NCBI GenBank assembly: GCA_023664185.1
Contig: JAMPGA010000001.1
Span: forward strand, 1,085,119 to 1,149,118
Direction of reading: 5' to 3'
DNA length: 64,000 nt
Source of the DNA: Muribaculaceae bacterium
Lineage (GTDB): Bacteria; Bacteroidota; Bacteroidia; Bacteroidales; Muribaculaceae
The position numbers were made by a program, and so were the translations under genes. Shown here one piece after another: positions 9,157 to 17,893 of this stretch. Each line of letters starts with the position of its first letter. Within the stretch, counting starts at the first letter, position 1. The notes beneath the pieces were generated by a model that had not been told where the DNA came from, searched no databases, and was given only the letters and a program-made list of their open reading frames with translations.

Positions 9157-10818
9157 ATGGCGACAAAACCATTCAAGTATCAGGAGATGTTCCCTCTGGG
9201 ACCTGACACAACCGAATATGAATTGATTACCTCCGACTATGTGAAAGTGGAGGACTGGGGCGGCCACGAGTTTCTGGTGGTAGATCCCGAAGCTCTCACC
9301 GTGCTGGCACGCACCTGCACCCACAACAACGCCTTCATGCTACGCCGCGAGCATAACGAGATGGTAGCCAAAATCCTGTGCGACCCCGAAGCCTCGGAGA
9401 ACGACAAATTTGTGGCTCTCACCATGCTCCGCAATGCCGAAGTGGCAGCCAAGGGTCAGCTCCCCTTCTGCCAGGACACCGGCACAGCCATCTGTCATGC
9501 CGAAAAGGGTCAGAACGTCTATACCGGCGGCAACGACGAGGAGCGCATCTCGGAGGGTGTATATCTTACCTATACCACCGACAATCTGCGCTATTCGCAG
9601 AACGCGCCCCTCACCATGTATGAGGAGGTCAACACCGGCTGCAACCTTCCGGCTCAGATCGACATCCATGCATGCGAGGGTGATGAATATAAGTTCCTTT
9701 TCGTGGCTAAAGGTGGCGGCTCAGCCAACAAGACATATCTCTTTCAGGAGACCAAAGCCATCCTCAACCCGGCCACACTGGTGCCCTTCCTGGTGAGCAA
9801 GATGAAGAGCCTCGGCACAGCTGCCTGCCCTCCCTACCACATTGCAATCGTTGTGGGTGGAACATCGGCCGAGAAAAACCTGGAGGTGGTGAAGAAAGCC
9901 TCTGTCAAGTATCTCGACACGCTCCCCGACCATGGCAATGAGTTGGGTCATGCTTTCCGCGACCGTGAGCTTGAGGCTCAGCTTAAGAAGGAGGCCGAAT
10001 GTCTCGGTCTTGGCGCGCAGTTTGGAGGCAAATACTTTGCCCACGACATCCGTGTGATCCGCCTCCCCCGTCACGGCGCATCATGCCCCGTAGGCATCGG
10101 CGTTTCCTGCTCGGCCGACCGCAACATCAAGGCTAAAATTAACCGTCAGGGTCTGTGGGTTGAGAAGCTCGACGCCAACCCCGGTGAACTCATCCCCGAA
10201 GAATATCGCCGCAAGGGTGAAGGTGAAGTGGTGAAGATCGATCTCAACCGTCCGATGCCCGAGATTCTGGCCGAACTGACAAAGTATCCCGTCTCGACTC
10301 GCCTCTCGCTCAACGGCACCATCATCGTGGGTCGCGATATAGCCCACGCCAAGATCAAAGAGCGCCTTGACAAGGGCGAGCCCATGCCCCAGTATCTCAA
10401 GGATCATCCCATCTATTATGCCGGACCGGCCAAAACACCTAAGGGTCTACCCTCAGGTTCGTTCGGACCCACCACAGCCGGGCGTATGGACTCGTATGTA
10501 GATCAGTTCCAGGCTGCCGGCGGCTCCATGGTCATGATAGCCAAAGGTAACCGCTCGAAGCAGGTGACCGACGCTTGCCAGAAGCACGGCGGCTTCTATC
10601 TGGGCTCCATCGGTGGCCCCGCTGCCATACTGGCCCAGAACAGCATCAAGAAGGTCGAGCTACTCGAATATCCCGAGCTCGGCATGGAAGCTATCTGGAA
10701 AATCGAGGTTGAAGACTTCCCCGCATTCATTCTTGTTGACGACAAGGGCAACGACTTCTTCACCGAGATTTCAGAAAAATGCAAAGGCTGCTGCCTGGCT
10801 CCCGACAATAAGCACTGA
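9157..10818 (+). CDS. fum: Class I (iron-sulfur) fumarate hydratase
   Basis: Reversibly hydrates fumarate to malate with an oxygen-sensitive [4Fe-4S] cluster. Its product is the substrate of FrdCAB encoded just upstream, giving the malate-fumarate-succinate branch of anaerobic metabolism. Class I hallmarks are PFCQDTGTA (cluster cysteine), [24 protein letters not shown], and a C-terminal beta domain with [20 protein letters not shown] and GSIGGPAA. The length from the ATG at 9157 is 553 residues, normal for the fused single-chain type. The frame is open from 9088, but that part overlaps the promoter. The next gene starts 14 bases after the stop. Confidence 0.93.
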   Translation: MATKPFKYQEMFPLGPDTTEYELITSDYVKVEDWGGHEFLVVDPEALTVLARTCTHNNAFMLRREHNEMVAKILCDPEASENDKFVALTMLRNAEVAAKGQLPFCQDTGTAICHAEKGQNVYTGGNDEERISEGVYLTYTTDNLRYSQNAPLTMYEEVNTGCNLPAQIDIHACEGDEYKFLFVAKGGGSANKTYLFQETKAILNPATLVPFLVSKMKSLGTAACPPYHIAIVVGGTSAEKNLEVVKKASVKYLDTLPDHGNELGHAFRDRELEAQLKKEAECLGLGAQFGGKYFAHDIRVIRLPRHGASCPVGIGVSCSADRNIKAKINRQGLWVEKLDANPGELIPEEYRRKGEGEVVKIDLNRPMPEILAELTKYPVSTRLSLNGTIIVGRDIAHAKIKERLDKGEPMPQYLKDHPIYYAGPAKTPKGLPSGSFGPTTAGRMDSYVDQFQAAGGSMVMIAKGNRSKQVTDACQKHGGFYLGSIGGPAAILAQNSIKKVELLEYPELGMEAIWKIEVEDFPAFILVDDKGNDFFTEISEKCKGCCLAPDNKH

Positions 10819-10832
10819 TCAGCTCACTCTCT

Positions 10833-12041
10833 GTGGCTAAAAGCATCTACGACATACGGCGATATGGCATCATCGGTTTTCTGATGGTGTCTATCGCCGT
10901 GGTTGTTGTGTTTCTGCTCTATTCCGACTCTCTGGTCAAGGATCTTTCCGTGCAGGAAAGGGCACGAATGCAGGTTTGGGCCGACGCCACGCGGGAGATT
11001 GTCAATGTCAGCAGCGACGACTCCGCCTCGGGAAGCAACGTGATGGACTTTCTGCTGTCTATCATCGAGGAAAACAGCAACATTCCCGTGCTCCTCACCG
11101 ACAGCGCCGGAAACATTCTGATGCACAGAAATTTCCGGCTACCCGAACCGGTGGACTCCCTTATGCCGTTCTTTATCTCAGAAACCAATCAAAAGTTTCT
11201 GGAAGAGAGATACCACAAGCTCCGCCAAAGCCCCAATGTAATAGAAATAGATATGGGCACCGGCGAAAAACAGTATCTCTACTACGAGGATTCACGCCTG
11301 CTCAGGTCGCTGAGCTTCTATCCCTATATCCAGGTGCTGGTGCTACTGGCCTTTGTCATGATAGTCTACTATGCCGTGTCATCGACAAAACAAGCTGAGC
11401 AGAACAAGGTCTGGGTGGGCCTGTCGAAGGAGACAGCCCATCAGCTCGGCACGCCCATATCTTCGCTAATGGCCTGGATAGAGCTCCTGCCGGCACTCGG
11501 CGTGGACAGCGATACAGTCAAAGAGATGGACAAGGATGTAAAGCGGCTCTCTACCATAGCCTCGCGCTTTTCCAAGATAGGTTCACGCCCATCTATGGAG
11601 GACGACGACCTGGGACTGGTCTCAACCCGCGCTGCTGAATACATGGCTACCCGTGTGTCCCGACAGATCAAACTCGATATTATCCCCTCGTCCACTCCTC
11701 TTCCCGTCAAGCTCTCCGCGCCGCTCACTGAATGGGTTATGGAGAATCTCATTAAAAATGCTGTTGATGCCATGGAGGGGAGCGGTTCTATCACCGTTCA
11801 TGCCTACAGCGACAAGGGTAAGGCTGTGATCGATGTGACCGATACCGGCAAAGGCATCTCCAAAAACAATCAGAAGCATATTTTCAGCCCCGGATTCACT
11901 ACCAAAAGCCGCGGCTGGGGTCTGGGACTCACTCTGGCAAAACGAATAATCGAGGAATATCACGGTGGCCGAATCTATATAAAACGCTCCGAGCCGGGAG
12001 TAGGCACCACATTTACCATCGAACTACCTCTCTCACTATGA
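10833..12041 (+). CDS. Membrane sensor histidine kinase, orphan
   Basis: 402 residues starting at a GTG. Two membrane helices (about 11-31 and 162-182) flank an extracytoplasmic sensor region of about 130 residues. The cytoplasmic half has an H-box around His203 (KETAHQLGTPISSL) and a GHKL ATPase with N (ENLIKNAVDAME), G1 (DTGKGIS) and G2 (GWGLGLTLAKRI) boxes. No HAMP or PAS domain is evident. There is no response regulator nearby: it sits between fumarase (14 bases upstream) and prmC (four-base overlap), so its partner must be elsewhere. Its signal is not deducible from sequence. Confidence 0.9.
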   Translation: MAKSIYDIRRYGIIGFLMVSIAVVVVFLLYSDSLVKDLSVQERARMQVWADATREIVNVSSDDSASGSNVMDFLLSIIEENSNIPVLLTDSAGNILMHRNFRLPEPVDSLMPFFISETNQKFLEERYHKLRQSPNVIEIDMGTGEKQYLYYEDSRLLRSLSFYPYIQVLVLLAFVMIVYYAVSSTKQAEQNKVWVGLSKETAHQLGTPISSLMAWIELLPALGVDSDTVKEMDKDVKRLSTIASRFSKIGSRPSMEDDDLGLVSTRAAEYMATRVSRQIKLDIIPSSTPLPVKLSAPLTEWVMENLIKNAVDAMEGSGSITVHAYSDKGKAVIDVTDTGKGISKNNQKHIFSPGFTTKSRGWGLGLTLAKRIIEEYHGGRIYIKRSEPGVGTTFTIELPLSL

Positions 12042-12892
12042 CACTCAAGCAACTCTCCGACTATGGCATTTCGCTGCTCTCACCCATCAACGGAAACGGT
12101 GAAGCACAGTGGATGATGCGTATAATCTTCGAACACGTTAAGGGCTGGAGCAGGGTTGACCAGATCACCCATGCCGACGACACGATGAGCGACTTTGTGG
12201 TAGACAAAGTGAAATCCATACTCTCACGACTCCAGGCCGGCGAGCCGCTGCAATATATCACCGGCGATACCTACTGGCACGGCATGACCCTAAAGGTCAC
12301 GCCCGACGTGCTGATACCCCGCCCGGAGACCTCCGAGCTTATCGACATCATCGCTGCCGATAACGGAGGTTCTGATCTCCGTGTGCTCGACATCTGCACC
12401 GGTTCTGGGTGCATAGCTGTGGCTCTGGCTTCATCCCTTCAGTTCCCGGAAGTGACCGGGATAGATATCTCTGACGCCGCTTTGAAGGTTGCTGCCGAAA
12501 ACGCTTCGCTCCGCAAGGCCGCAGTGAAGTTTATTAAGGCCGATGCACTGAAGCCTCTCCCCTTCCCCGACAGCTGCCTTGATATCATAGTCTGCAATCC
12601 CCCCTACGTGCTTGAGAGCGAGAAGAAAGATATGTCGGTCAATGTACTCGACCACGAACCGGCTCTGGCGCTGTTTGTCCCCGACTCAGATCCTCTCGAA
12701 TTCTACAGACCAGTATCTGCCGAGGCTTTCCGTATGGCCCGACCGGGCGGAAAACTATATTTCGAAATAAACCCCATGGAGGCAGACGCCGTGAAACAGA
12801 CTATGACATCGGCCGGATGGGAAGACGTGGAGATTCTGCTCGATATGCACGGCCGAAAGCGTTTCGCCCGCGGTAGCAAGCCACGCATATGA
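12038..12892 (+). CDS. prmC: Peptide chain release factor N5-glutamine methyltransferase
   Basis: Methylates the GGQ glutamine of RF1 and RF2 using S-adenosylmethionine. An N-terminal helical domain (with PLQYITGDTYWHG) precedes a Rossmann methyltransferase domain with LDICTGSGCIAVALA and the catalytic CNPPYV motif. At 284 residues it is the usual size. The ATG overlaps the kinase stop (ATGA) and the stop overlaps recX by four bases, so translation is coupled along this cluster. Confidence 0.93.
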   Translation: MTLKQLSDYGISLLSPINGNGEAQWMMRIIFEHVKGWSRVDQITHADDTMSDFVVDKVKSILSRLQAGEPLQYITGDTYWHGMTLKVTPDVLIPRPETSELIDIIAADNGGSDLRVLDICTGSGCIAVALASSLQFPEVTGIDISDAALKVAAENASLRKAAVKFIKADALKPLPFPDSCLDIIVCNPPYVLESEKKDMSVNVLDHEPALALFVPDSDPLEFYRPVSAEAFRMARPGGKLYFEINPMEADAVKQTMTSAGWEDVEILLDMHGRKRFARGSKPRI

Positions 12893-13407
12893 GGACAAGA
12901 AAAATTCTCTCGGTCGCCGAGGCCCTGGCGCGCGCTGCCGCTCTCTGCGACAAATGCGAGCAATGCTCTCCCGACATAATCAAAAAACTCACCGCCTGGG
13001 GCATATCGGCCGACGACACTGAGAAGATAATCCGTAAACTCAAGGATACGAGATATCTCGACGATATGCGCTTTGCTCACGCCTATGCCCACGACAAGAT
13101 GGCATATAGCGGATGGGGGCGCCAAAAGATAATACAGGGGCTGTGGGCAAAACGGCTGGGACGCGAGTATATCGACGCTGCCTGCAGCGAACTCGACCCT
13201 ACGGAATACAAACGTGTAGCCGTAAAGGTGATAAAGTCGAAAGTAAGAAGCCTGGAAGGTGGGCTTTCCACTTATGAAAATCGAGTTAAGGCTCTGAAAT
13301 TCGGTGTGCAGCGTGGATTTTCAGTGAAGCTGGTTTCGTCGATTATCGATGCTCTTTATAAACTACAACGCGATAAAACCAATCTCACTGATGAATCTGC
13401 TGGATGA
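12889..13407 (+). CDS. recX: RecX family regulatory protein
   Basis: RecX binds RecA filaments and limits their activity. It is 172 residues, rich in the three-helix repeats of the family: TEKIIRKLKDTRYLDDMRFAHAY in the first, and GRQKIIQGLWAKRLGREYID in the second. There is no recA in the window. It is coupled to prmC upstream and overlaps the comF start by 17 bases. Starting with MRTRKILSVAEAL, it has no extra N-terminal domain. Confidence 0.85.
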   Translation: MRTRKILSVAEALARAAALCDKCEQCSPDIIKKLTAWGISADDTEKIIRKLKDTRYLDDMRFAHAYAHDKMAYSGWGRQKIIQGLWAKRLGREYIDAACSELDPTEYKRVAVKVIKSKVRSLEGGLSTYENRVKALKFGVQRGFSVKLVSSIIDALYKLQRDKTNLTDESAG

Positions 13408-14083
13408 CCTCATAGACATTCTCCTGCCGCGAGTGTGCACTGTGTGCCACAAGCCTTTGGTCAAGGGGGAAGATGTGATGTGCCTGAGATGTCTGGCCGA
13501 ATTGCCGCTGACCCACCTGCATCGCCACCAACCTAATGCCATACACGAACGGCTGGCCTCAATCAGATCGCGCGTAGAGCGGTGTGGGTCTATGTTCTTC
13601 TACAATAAGTTAAATCCCTATTCACGGCTCATTATCTCAGCCAAATATCACGGGCGCCCTTCAGTGGCCCGAAAACTTGCCGAGATGTATGCCCCCGAGC
13701 TGCTCCAGGCGGGGTTCTTTGACGGCATAGACCTAATTCTGCCCATACCTATACATTTCACAAAGCTCCTGACACGCGGCTACAATCAGTCGGCCTACAT
13801 AGCCCAAGGGATAAGCAAAATCACCGGTATCCCCGTGGCCGACAATCTTACAGCGCGCCGACCGCACGTCTCGCAGACACGCAAGGGTGGACACGAACGC
13901 CGCGAAGCCAACAAGGGGATATTCACAATAAAAAATCCCGACGAACTTGCCGGGGTGCATATGCTTATTGTTGACGATGTTATAACTACCGGATCGACCA
14001 TGAGCATGGCTCTGGACACAATTCACTCCGCATGTACGGGAGTAAAAACCAGTGTGCTCTCACTGGCTCTCACCAACAGCTAA
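13391..14083 (+). CDS. comF: ComF family phosphoribosyltransferase-like protein
   Basis: ComF proteins combine a zinc-binding head with a type I phosphoribosyltransferase fold and help DNA uptake or processing in competent bacteria. Here the head has CTVCHKPLVKGEDVMCLRCL (four cysteines) and the PRTase loop is VHMLIVDDVITTGSTM. Length is 230 residues from the ATG at 13391 (MNLLDDLIDILLPRVC); a start at 13349 would extend it deep into recX and is less likely. The window also holds comEC at its far end. The stop overlaps the convergent nrdG stop by four bases. Confidence 0.85.
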   Translation: MNLLDDLIDILLPRVCTVCHKPLVKGEDVMCLRCLAELPLTHLHRHQPNAIHERLASIRSRVERCGSMFFYNKLNPYSRLIISAKYHGRPSVARKLAEMYAPELLQAGFFDGIDLILPIPIHFTKLLTRGYNQSAYIAQGISKITGIPVADNLTARRPHVSQTRKGGHERREANKGIFTIKNPDELAGVHMLIVDDVITTGSTMSMALDTIHSACTGVKTSVLSLALTNS

Positions 14084-14556
14084 TCGCTGTAATCAACGAT
14101 ATTACCTGCGGTTGAAGCCGCAACGTCCACGAGCCTCTGGTTGCGTGAGCCACGAAACCGTAGTGTCACGTCGCGCTCACCCTCAAGGAATGGACCGTCG
14201 ACAAGCACTTCGAGATATGGAAGTATCTGCGAGAGCTTATCATCGGCCACGACCTGGTCAAACAGGTAGCCTGTGTAGCACCATAATCCATACCCCCGCT
14301 CTCTCAGTTTTGAGGCGAGAGTGCACAGATCATCTACCTGCATGAGCGGATCACCACCTGTAAAAGTTACGTCAAATCCGTTCTCCTCCACCACAGCGAT
14401 AATATCGTCGACCGACATCTCTTGACCACCGGCAGGATTGTGGGTCTGCGGATTATGACACCCCGGGCAGTGATGGCTGCAGCCGGCAAAATAGATGGAG
14501 GTGCGGAGTCCCGGGCCATCCACTGTGGTGCCCGGGACTATATCTATCACTCTCAT
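14080..14556 (-). CDS. nrdG: Anaerobic ribonucleotide reductase activating enzyme
   Basis: Radical-SAM activase that makes the glycyl radical on NrdD. The CX3CX2C cluster motif is CSHHCPGC near residue 30, followed by the FTGGDPL loop and a C-terminal strand region; 158 residues is normal. It overlaps nrdD by four bases and is certainly cotranscribed with it. Together they supply dNTPs under strict anaerobiosis. Confidence 0.95.
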   Translation of the reverse strand: MRVIDIVPGTTVDGPGLRTSIYFAGCSHHCPGCHNPQTHNPAGGQEMSVDDIIAVVEENGFDVTFTGGDPLMQVDDLCTLASKLRERGYGLWCYTGYLFDQVVADDKLSQILPYLEVLVDGPFLEGERDVTLRFRGSRNQRLVDVAASTAGNIVDYSD

Positions 14557-16760
14557 TTGTGTACTACACGGTCTCTGAGTTCGGCCAGCTTGGCGCTGTT
14601 CCAGCGGTCGGTTGTTCCGACGAGATAGCCGGTGATGCGCTGTATGCTGTCGATATTATGGCTATGGCATTGCGGACATTCGGTGAGACCCTCCTGGGCA
14701 TCCTCGTAGCCGCAGTCCATGCAGCGGTTGCGGTTGTGGTTTACTGAACCGTAGCCGATGTTGTATTTGTCCATCAGATCCACAATGTCGCTGATGGCCT
14801 TGGGATTGTGTGTGGCATCGCCGTCGATCTCCACATAGAAGATATGGCCGCCACCTGTGAGGGCGTGATACGGAGCCTCGACTTCTGCCTTGTGGCGCGG
14901 CGAACATTTATAGTAGACAGGCACGTGGTTGGAGTTGGTATAATACTCCTTGTCTGTCACACCATGGACTATGCCGTGTTTCTTCTTATCGAAGCGTGTG
15001 AACTTACCCGACAGTCCCTCGGCGGGAGTAGCAAGCACCGAGAAATTGTGCTGATACTTGTCGGAATAACCATTGACCTTGTCGCGCATGAAGGTGATGA
15101 TGCGCAAACCCAGCTGCTGGGCTTCGTCCGACTCGCCGTGGTGTTTGCCAATCAGGGCTATGAGGCACTCCGCCAGACCAATGAAGCCGATGCCGAGCGT
15201 GCCTTGGTTGATTACGCTCTCTATTGTATCATCTGGCTTGAGGTTTTCGGCACCGTTCCAGAGCTTCGACATGAGCAGGGGGAACTGCTTGGCCATGGCA
15301 GTCTTTTGGAAGTCGAAGCGTTCGCACAATTGGCGAGCGGTGAGATCCATTATCTTGTCGAGCTTGTCGAAAAATACCTGGATGCGCTCATCGCAATCGG
15401 CTATCTTCATGCACTCCAGGGCGAGTCCGGGGAGATTGATGGTGCTGAAGCTTAGGTTGCCACGACCAATCGAGGTCTTTTCGCCGAAGCGGTTCTCGAA
15501 CACACGTGTGCGGCAGCCCATAGTGGCAACCTCATATTTATAGCGTTCAGGGTCGTTGATATCCCATTTCTCGTGGTAGTTGTATGTGGCATCCAGATTC
15601 ACAAAGTTGGGGAAGAATCTGCGGGCAGTGACCTTGCAGGCCAGTTTGTAGAGGTCGTAGTTGGGATCGTCGGGCAGATAGCTCACACCGCGTTTTTTCT
15701 TCCAGATCTGGATCGGGAAGATGGCAGTGGCGCCATTACCAACACCCTCATAGGTGGAATGGAGCAGTTCGCGAATTATGCATCGACCCTCGGCCGAAGT
15801 GTCGGTGCCATAGTTGATGGAGCTGAATACCACCTGGTTGCCACCACGTGAGTGAATTGTGTTCATGTTGTGGATGAAGGCCTCCATAGACTGGTGCACA
15901 CGGCTCACAGTCTGGTTTATGGCGTGCTGTAGCAAACGCTCGTCACCCTCCAGGCCGTCGAGAGGTGCCTTGAGGAAATCCTTTATCTCGACATTGTAAA
16001 GGTATGAGAGATCCTTGCCGTTGAGCTCCTCGAGCTGCTTGATCTCCTCGATGAACGACGAGCGCACAAACGGAGCCAGATAGAAGTCGAATGCCGGGAT
16101 GGCCTGACCACCGTGCATTTCGTTTTGGGCTGTCTCAAGCGAGATACACCCTATGATGCTTGCTGTCTCGATGCGCTTGGCCGGGCGCGATTCGCCATGG
16201 CCGGCTATAAAACCGTATTTAAGTATGCGGTCAAGCGGATGCTGCACGCAAGTGAGGCTCTTGGTGGGATAGTAATCCTTGTCGTGAATGTGGAGATAGC
16301 CCTTAATGACAGCTTCTCTTACCTCGGGAGAGAGCAGATAGTCGTCAACAAACGGCTTGGTGGTCTCGCTGGCAAACTTCATCATCATGCCCGCCGGCGA
16401 GTCGGCGTTCATATTGGCATTCTCGCGTGTGATATCGTTGCTCTTGGCCTCAATGATCTCCAGAAACATATCGCGGGTCTTGGCCCTGCGAGCTATGGAG
16501 CGCTGGTCGCGGTAAGCTATATATTTCTTGGCCACTTCCTTGCGTGGCGAGTTCATAAGCTCCAGCTCCACACGATCCTGAATATCCTCCACCGTCATAC
16601 GAGGAGCTCCGGTCATGCTTATCTTGTCGGCAATACGCGATATCAGACCTTCATCCTCACCTGCATCTGTGGTAAGCATGGCTTTGCGTATGGCCGCCTT
16701 TATTTTCTCTTCGTTATAGCCCACGACACGTCCGTCGCGCTTCACTACTGTTTCTATCAT
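14553..16760 (-). CDS. nrdD: Anaerobic ribonucleoside-triphosphate reductase
   Basis: Class III reductase that converts NTPs to dNTPs using formate as reductant and a glycyl radical. The 735 residues comprise an N-terminal ATP-cone (about 3-90, KRDGRVVGYNEEKIKAAI), the ten-stranded barrel, a zinc ribbon (CMDCGYED...CPQC, about 680-700), and the C-terminal radical loop RITGYLVGT with the glycine near 711. The long leader (16761-16977) contains repeated 15-mers that may be regulatory. Confidence 0.95.
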   Translation of the reverse strand: MIETVVKRDGRVVGYNEEKIKAAIRKAMLTTDAGEDEGLISRIADKISMTGAPRMTVEDIQDRVELELMNSPRKEVAKKYIAYRDQRSIARRAKTRDMFLEIIEAKSNDITRENANMNADSPAGMMMKFASETTKPFVDDYLLSPEVREAVIKGYLHIHDKDYYPTKSLTCVQHPLDRILKYGFIAGHGESRPAKRIETASIIGCISLETAQNEMHGGQAIPAFDFYLAPFVRSSFIEEIKQLEELNGKDLSYLYNVEIKDFLKAPLDGLEGDERLLQHAINQTVSRVHQSMEAFIHNMNTIHSRGGNQVVFSSINYGTDTSAEGRCIIRELLHSTYEGVGNGATAIFPIQIWKKKRGVSYLPDDPNYDLYKLACKVTARRFFPNFVNLDATYNYHEKWDINDPERYKYEVATMGCRTRVFENRFGEKTSIGRGNLSFSTINLPGLALECMKIADCDERIQVFFDKLDKIMDLTARQLCERFDFQKTAMAKQFPLLMSKLWNGAENLKPDDTIESVINQGTLGIGFIGLAECLIALIGKHHGESDEAQQLGLRIITFMRDKVNGYSDKYQHNFSVLATPAEGLSGKFTRFDKKKHGIVHGVTDKEYYTNSNHVPVYYKCSPRHKAEVEAPYHALTGGGHIFYVEIDGDATHNPKAISDIVDLMDKYNIGYGSVNHNRNRCMDCGYEDAQEGLTECPQCHSHNIDSIQRITGYLVGTTDRWNSAKLAELRDRVVHK

Positions 16761-16815
16761 ATTCTGGGGGGATAAGAGGATTTACTATTGTGTATCGGTG
16801 TGAATTTTCACTCTG

Positions 16816-16847
16816 CAAAGTTAAGAACAGATTTGATTAAATGCAAG
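16816..16847 (-). promoter_or_regulatory. Candidate nrdD promoter
   Basis: Minus-strand TAACTTTG at 16823-16816, with CTTG (near match to TTTG) 20 bases upstream at 16847-16844. It lies about 55 bases before the nrdD ATG. Confidence 0.5.
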
Positions 16848-16848
16848 C

Positions 16849-16960
16849 AAAAAGTTGTTAAAACAATCAATGACATTTTCGTTTTGGACAACTTTTTGTA
16901 AAAATAAAAATCCCAATCATTTGTAACACAAACAATTAAGATTTAGTTTTGGACAACTTT
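16849..16960. repeat. Repeated boxes upstream of nrdD
   Basis: The 15-mer GTTTTGGACAACTTT occurs exactly twice on the plus strand, at 16881-16895 and 16946-16960. A third, slightly shorter copy lies inverted at 16849-16864 (reverse complement GTTTTAACAACTTTTT). The inverted copy can pair with the first direct copy. All sit immediately upstream of the candidate nrdD promoter, which suggests binding sites for an activator or repressor. The surrounding 217-base region 16761-16977 is otherwise AT-rich with no gene. Confidence 0.7.
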
Positions 16961-16977
16961 GAGAAGAATCACATTTC

Positions 16978-17595
16978 TCAAATCACCAAATCGGGCAATT
17001 CATACAAACTCTTGATCATCAAATTCGGCAAACTGGCTTCTTCCACGCCCTTGAGGTGTTGAGGATGGATATTGCGGCCGGAATCAAGGAGGCAAACAGT
17101 GATCCAGCCCAACGAACGCGGCGTTCGGAAGTCCTTTTCAGGATTGTCGCCCACATACATATACCCAGCCGAAGGATAGCGTTGCATGAGTGTCCGAAAG
17201 GCGTAACCGTCGGTCTTGGGGTGGCCACACTGCTCGGACACAAATATGTTGTCTGGAGCCATAAACCGCTTCAGACGCAAGGCTTCGATCTTGTTCTGCT
17301 GTGTAGCTTCACGTCCGTCGGTCACCAAAGCCAGGGTGTGGCCAGAGTTACGGAGGGCTGCGAGGGCGTAAAGCGACGGCATAGGGAGAGATATGTCAGG
17401 GAAATGATACCTATAGAGCGGCAGGAAGATCTCTTCGGGGAGTCCGATTGAGTCGAATGCTGCCGCGGTGGTAGCAGCCGCATACATGGCCGGAAGAAGG
17501 TGCAAGCCATATATACGGGCTATTTCCCGGTAGGAAGATCTTACGAACTCCATTTCCGGGCAAAGCGTGTCGTCAAGATCGAAGGCAATGACCAT
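16978..17595 (-). CDS. HAD family hydrolase
   Basis: 205 residues with the HAD phosphatase motifs: I is FDLDDTLCPE at the N-terminus, II is ALVTDGR, III is the lysine in GHPKTDGYAF, and IV is YVGDNPEKD. The helical cap lies between motifs I and II, as in subfamily I enzymes. The substrate cannot be named from sequence. Its ATG overlaps the Dabb gene stop by one base (TGATG), making it the last gene of an alaS-Dabb-HAD operon. Confidence 0.85.
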   Translation of the reverse strand: MVIAFDLDDTLCPEMEFVRSSYREIARIYGLHLLPAMYAAATTAAAFDSIGLPEEIFLPLYRYHFPDISLPMPSLYALAALRNSGHTLALVTDGREATQQNKIEALRLKRFMAPDNIFVSEQCGHPKTDGYAFRTLMQRYPSAGYMYVGDNPEKDFRTPRSLGWITVCLLDSGRNIHPQHLKGVEEASLPNLMIKSLYELPDLVI

Positions 17596-17891
17596 CAGGC
17601 ACAGTAATAGTCCACGCAGGCACGCGATTCCTTATGGCCGGCCAGCAGGGAGGCAGCTGCCACATGTGCAGGATGCTTGGCATAAACCTCAACCGAAGCC
17701 ATATCGGGGAGAATGGCAGTGAGCACCACATCCCAGTCCTCTGCCGGGTTTTCATTGATGCCCACTTCGATAGACTGCAGCGGCTCAATGACACCGGGAA
17801 GCTCCAAGAGAGCTTCTCTGAACTTCAAAGCGACCCTGCGGCGCTCCTCGGGAGTGCCGCAGAGTTTGAAGGTTACAATATGTTTAACCAT
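17595..17891 (-). CDS. Dabb (stress-responsive A/B barrel) domain protein
   Basis: 98 residues in a single ferredoxin-like dimeric alpha/beta barrel domain, beginning MVKHIVTFKL and with SIEVGINENPAEDWDVVLTA, as in small bacterial Dabb proteins. The function of such proteins is generally unknown. It is two bases downstream of alaS and coupled to the HAD hydrolase, so it is probably expressed with the synthetase. Confidence 0.8.
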   Translation of the reverse strand: MVKHIVTFKLCGTPEERRRVALKFREALLELPGVIEPLQSIEVGINENPAEDWDVVLTAILPDMASVEVYAKHPAHVAAASLLAGHKESRACVDYYCA

Positions 17892-17893
17892 TA

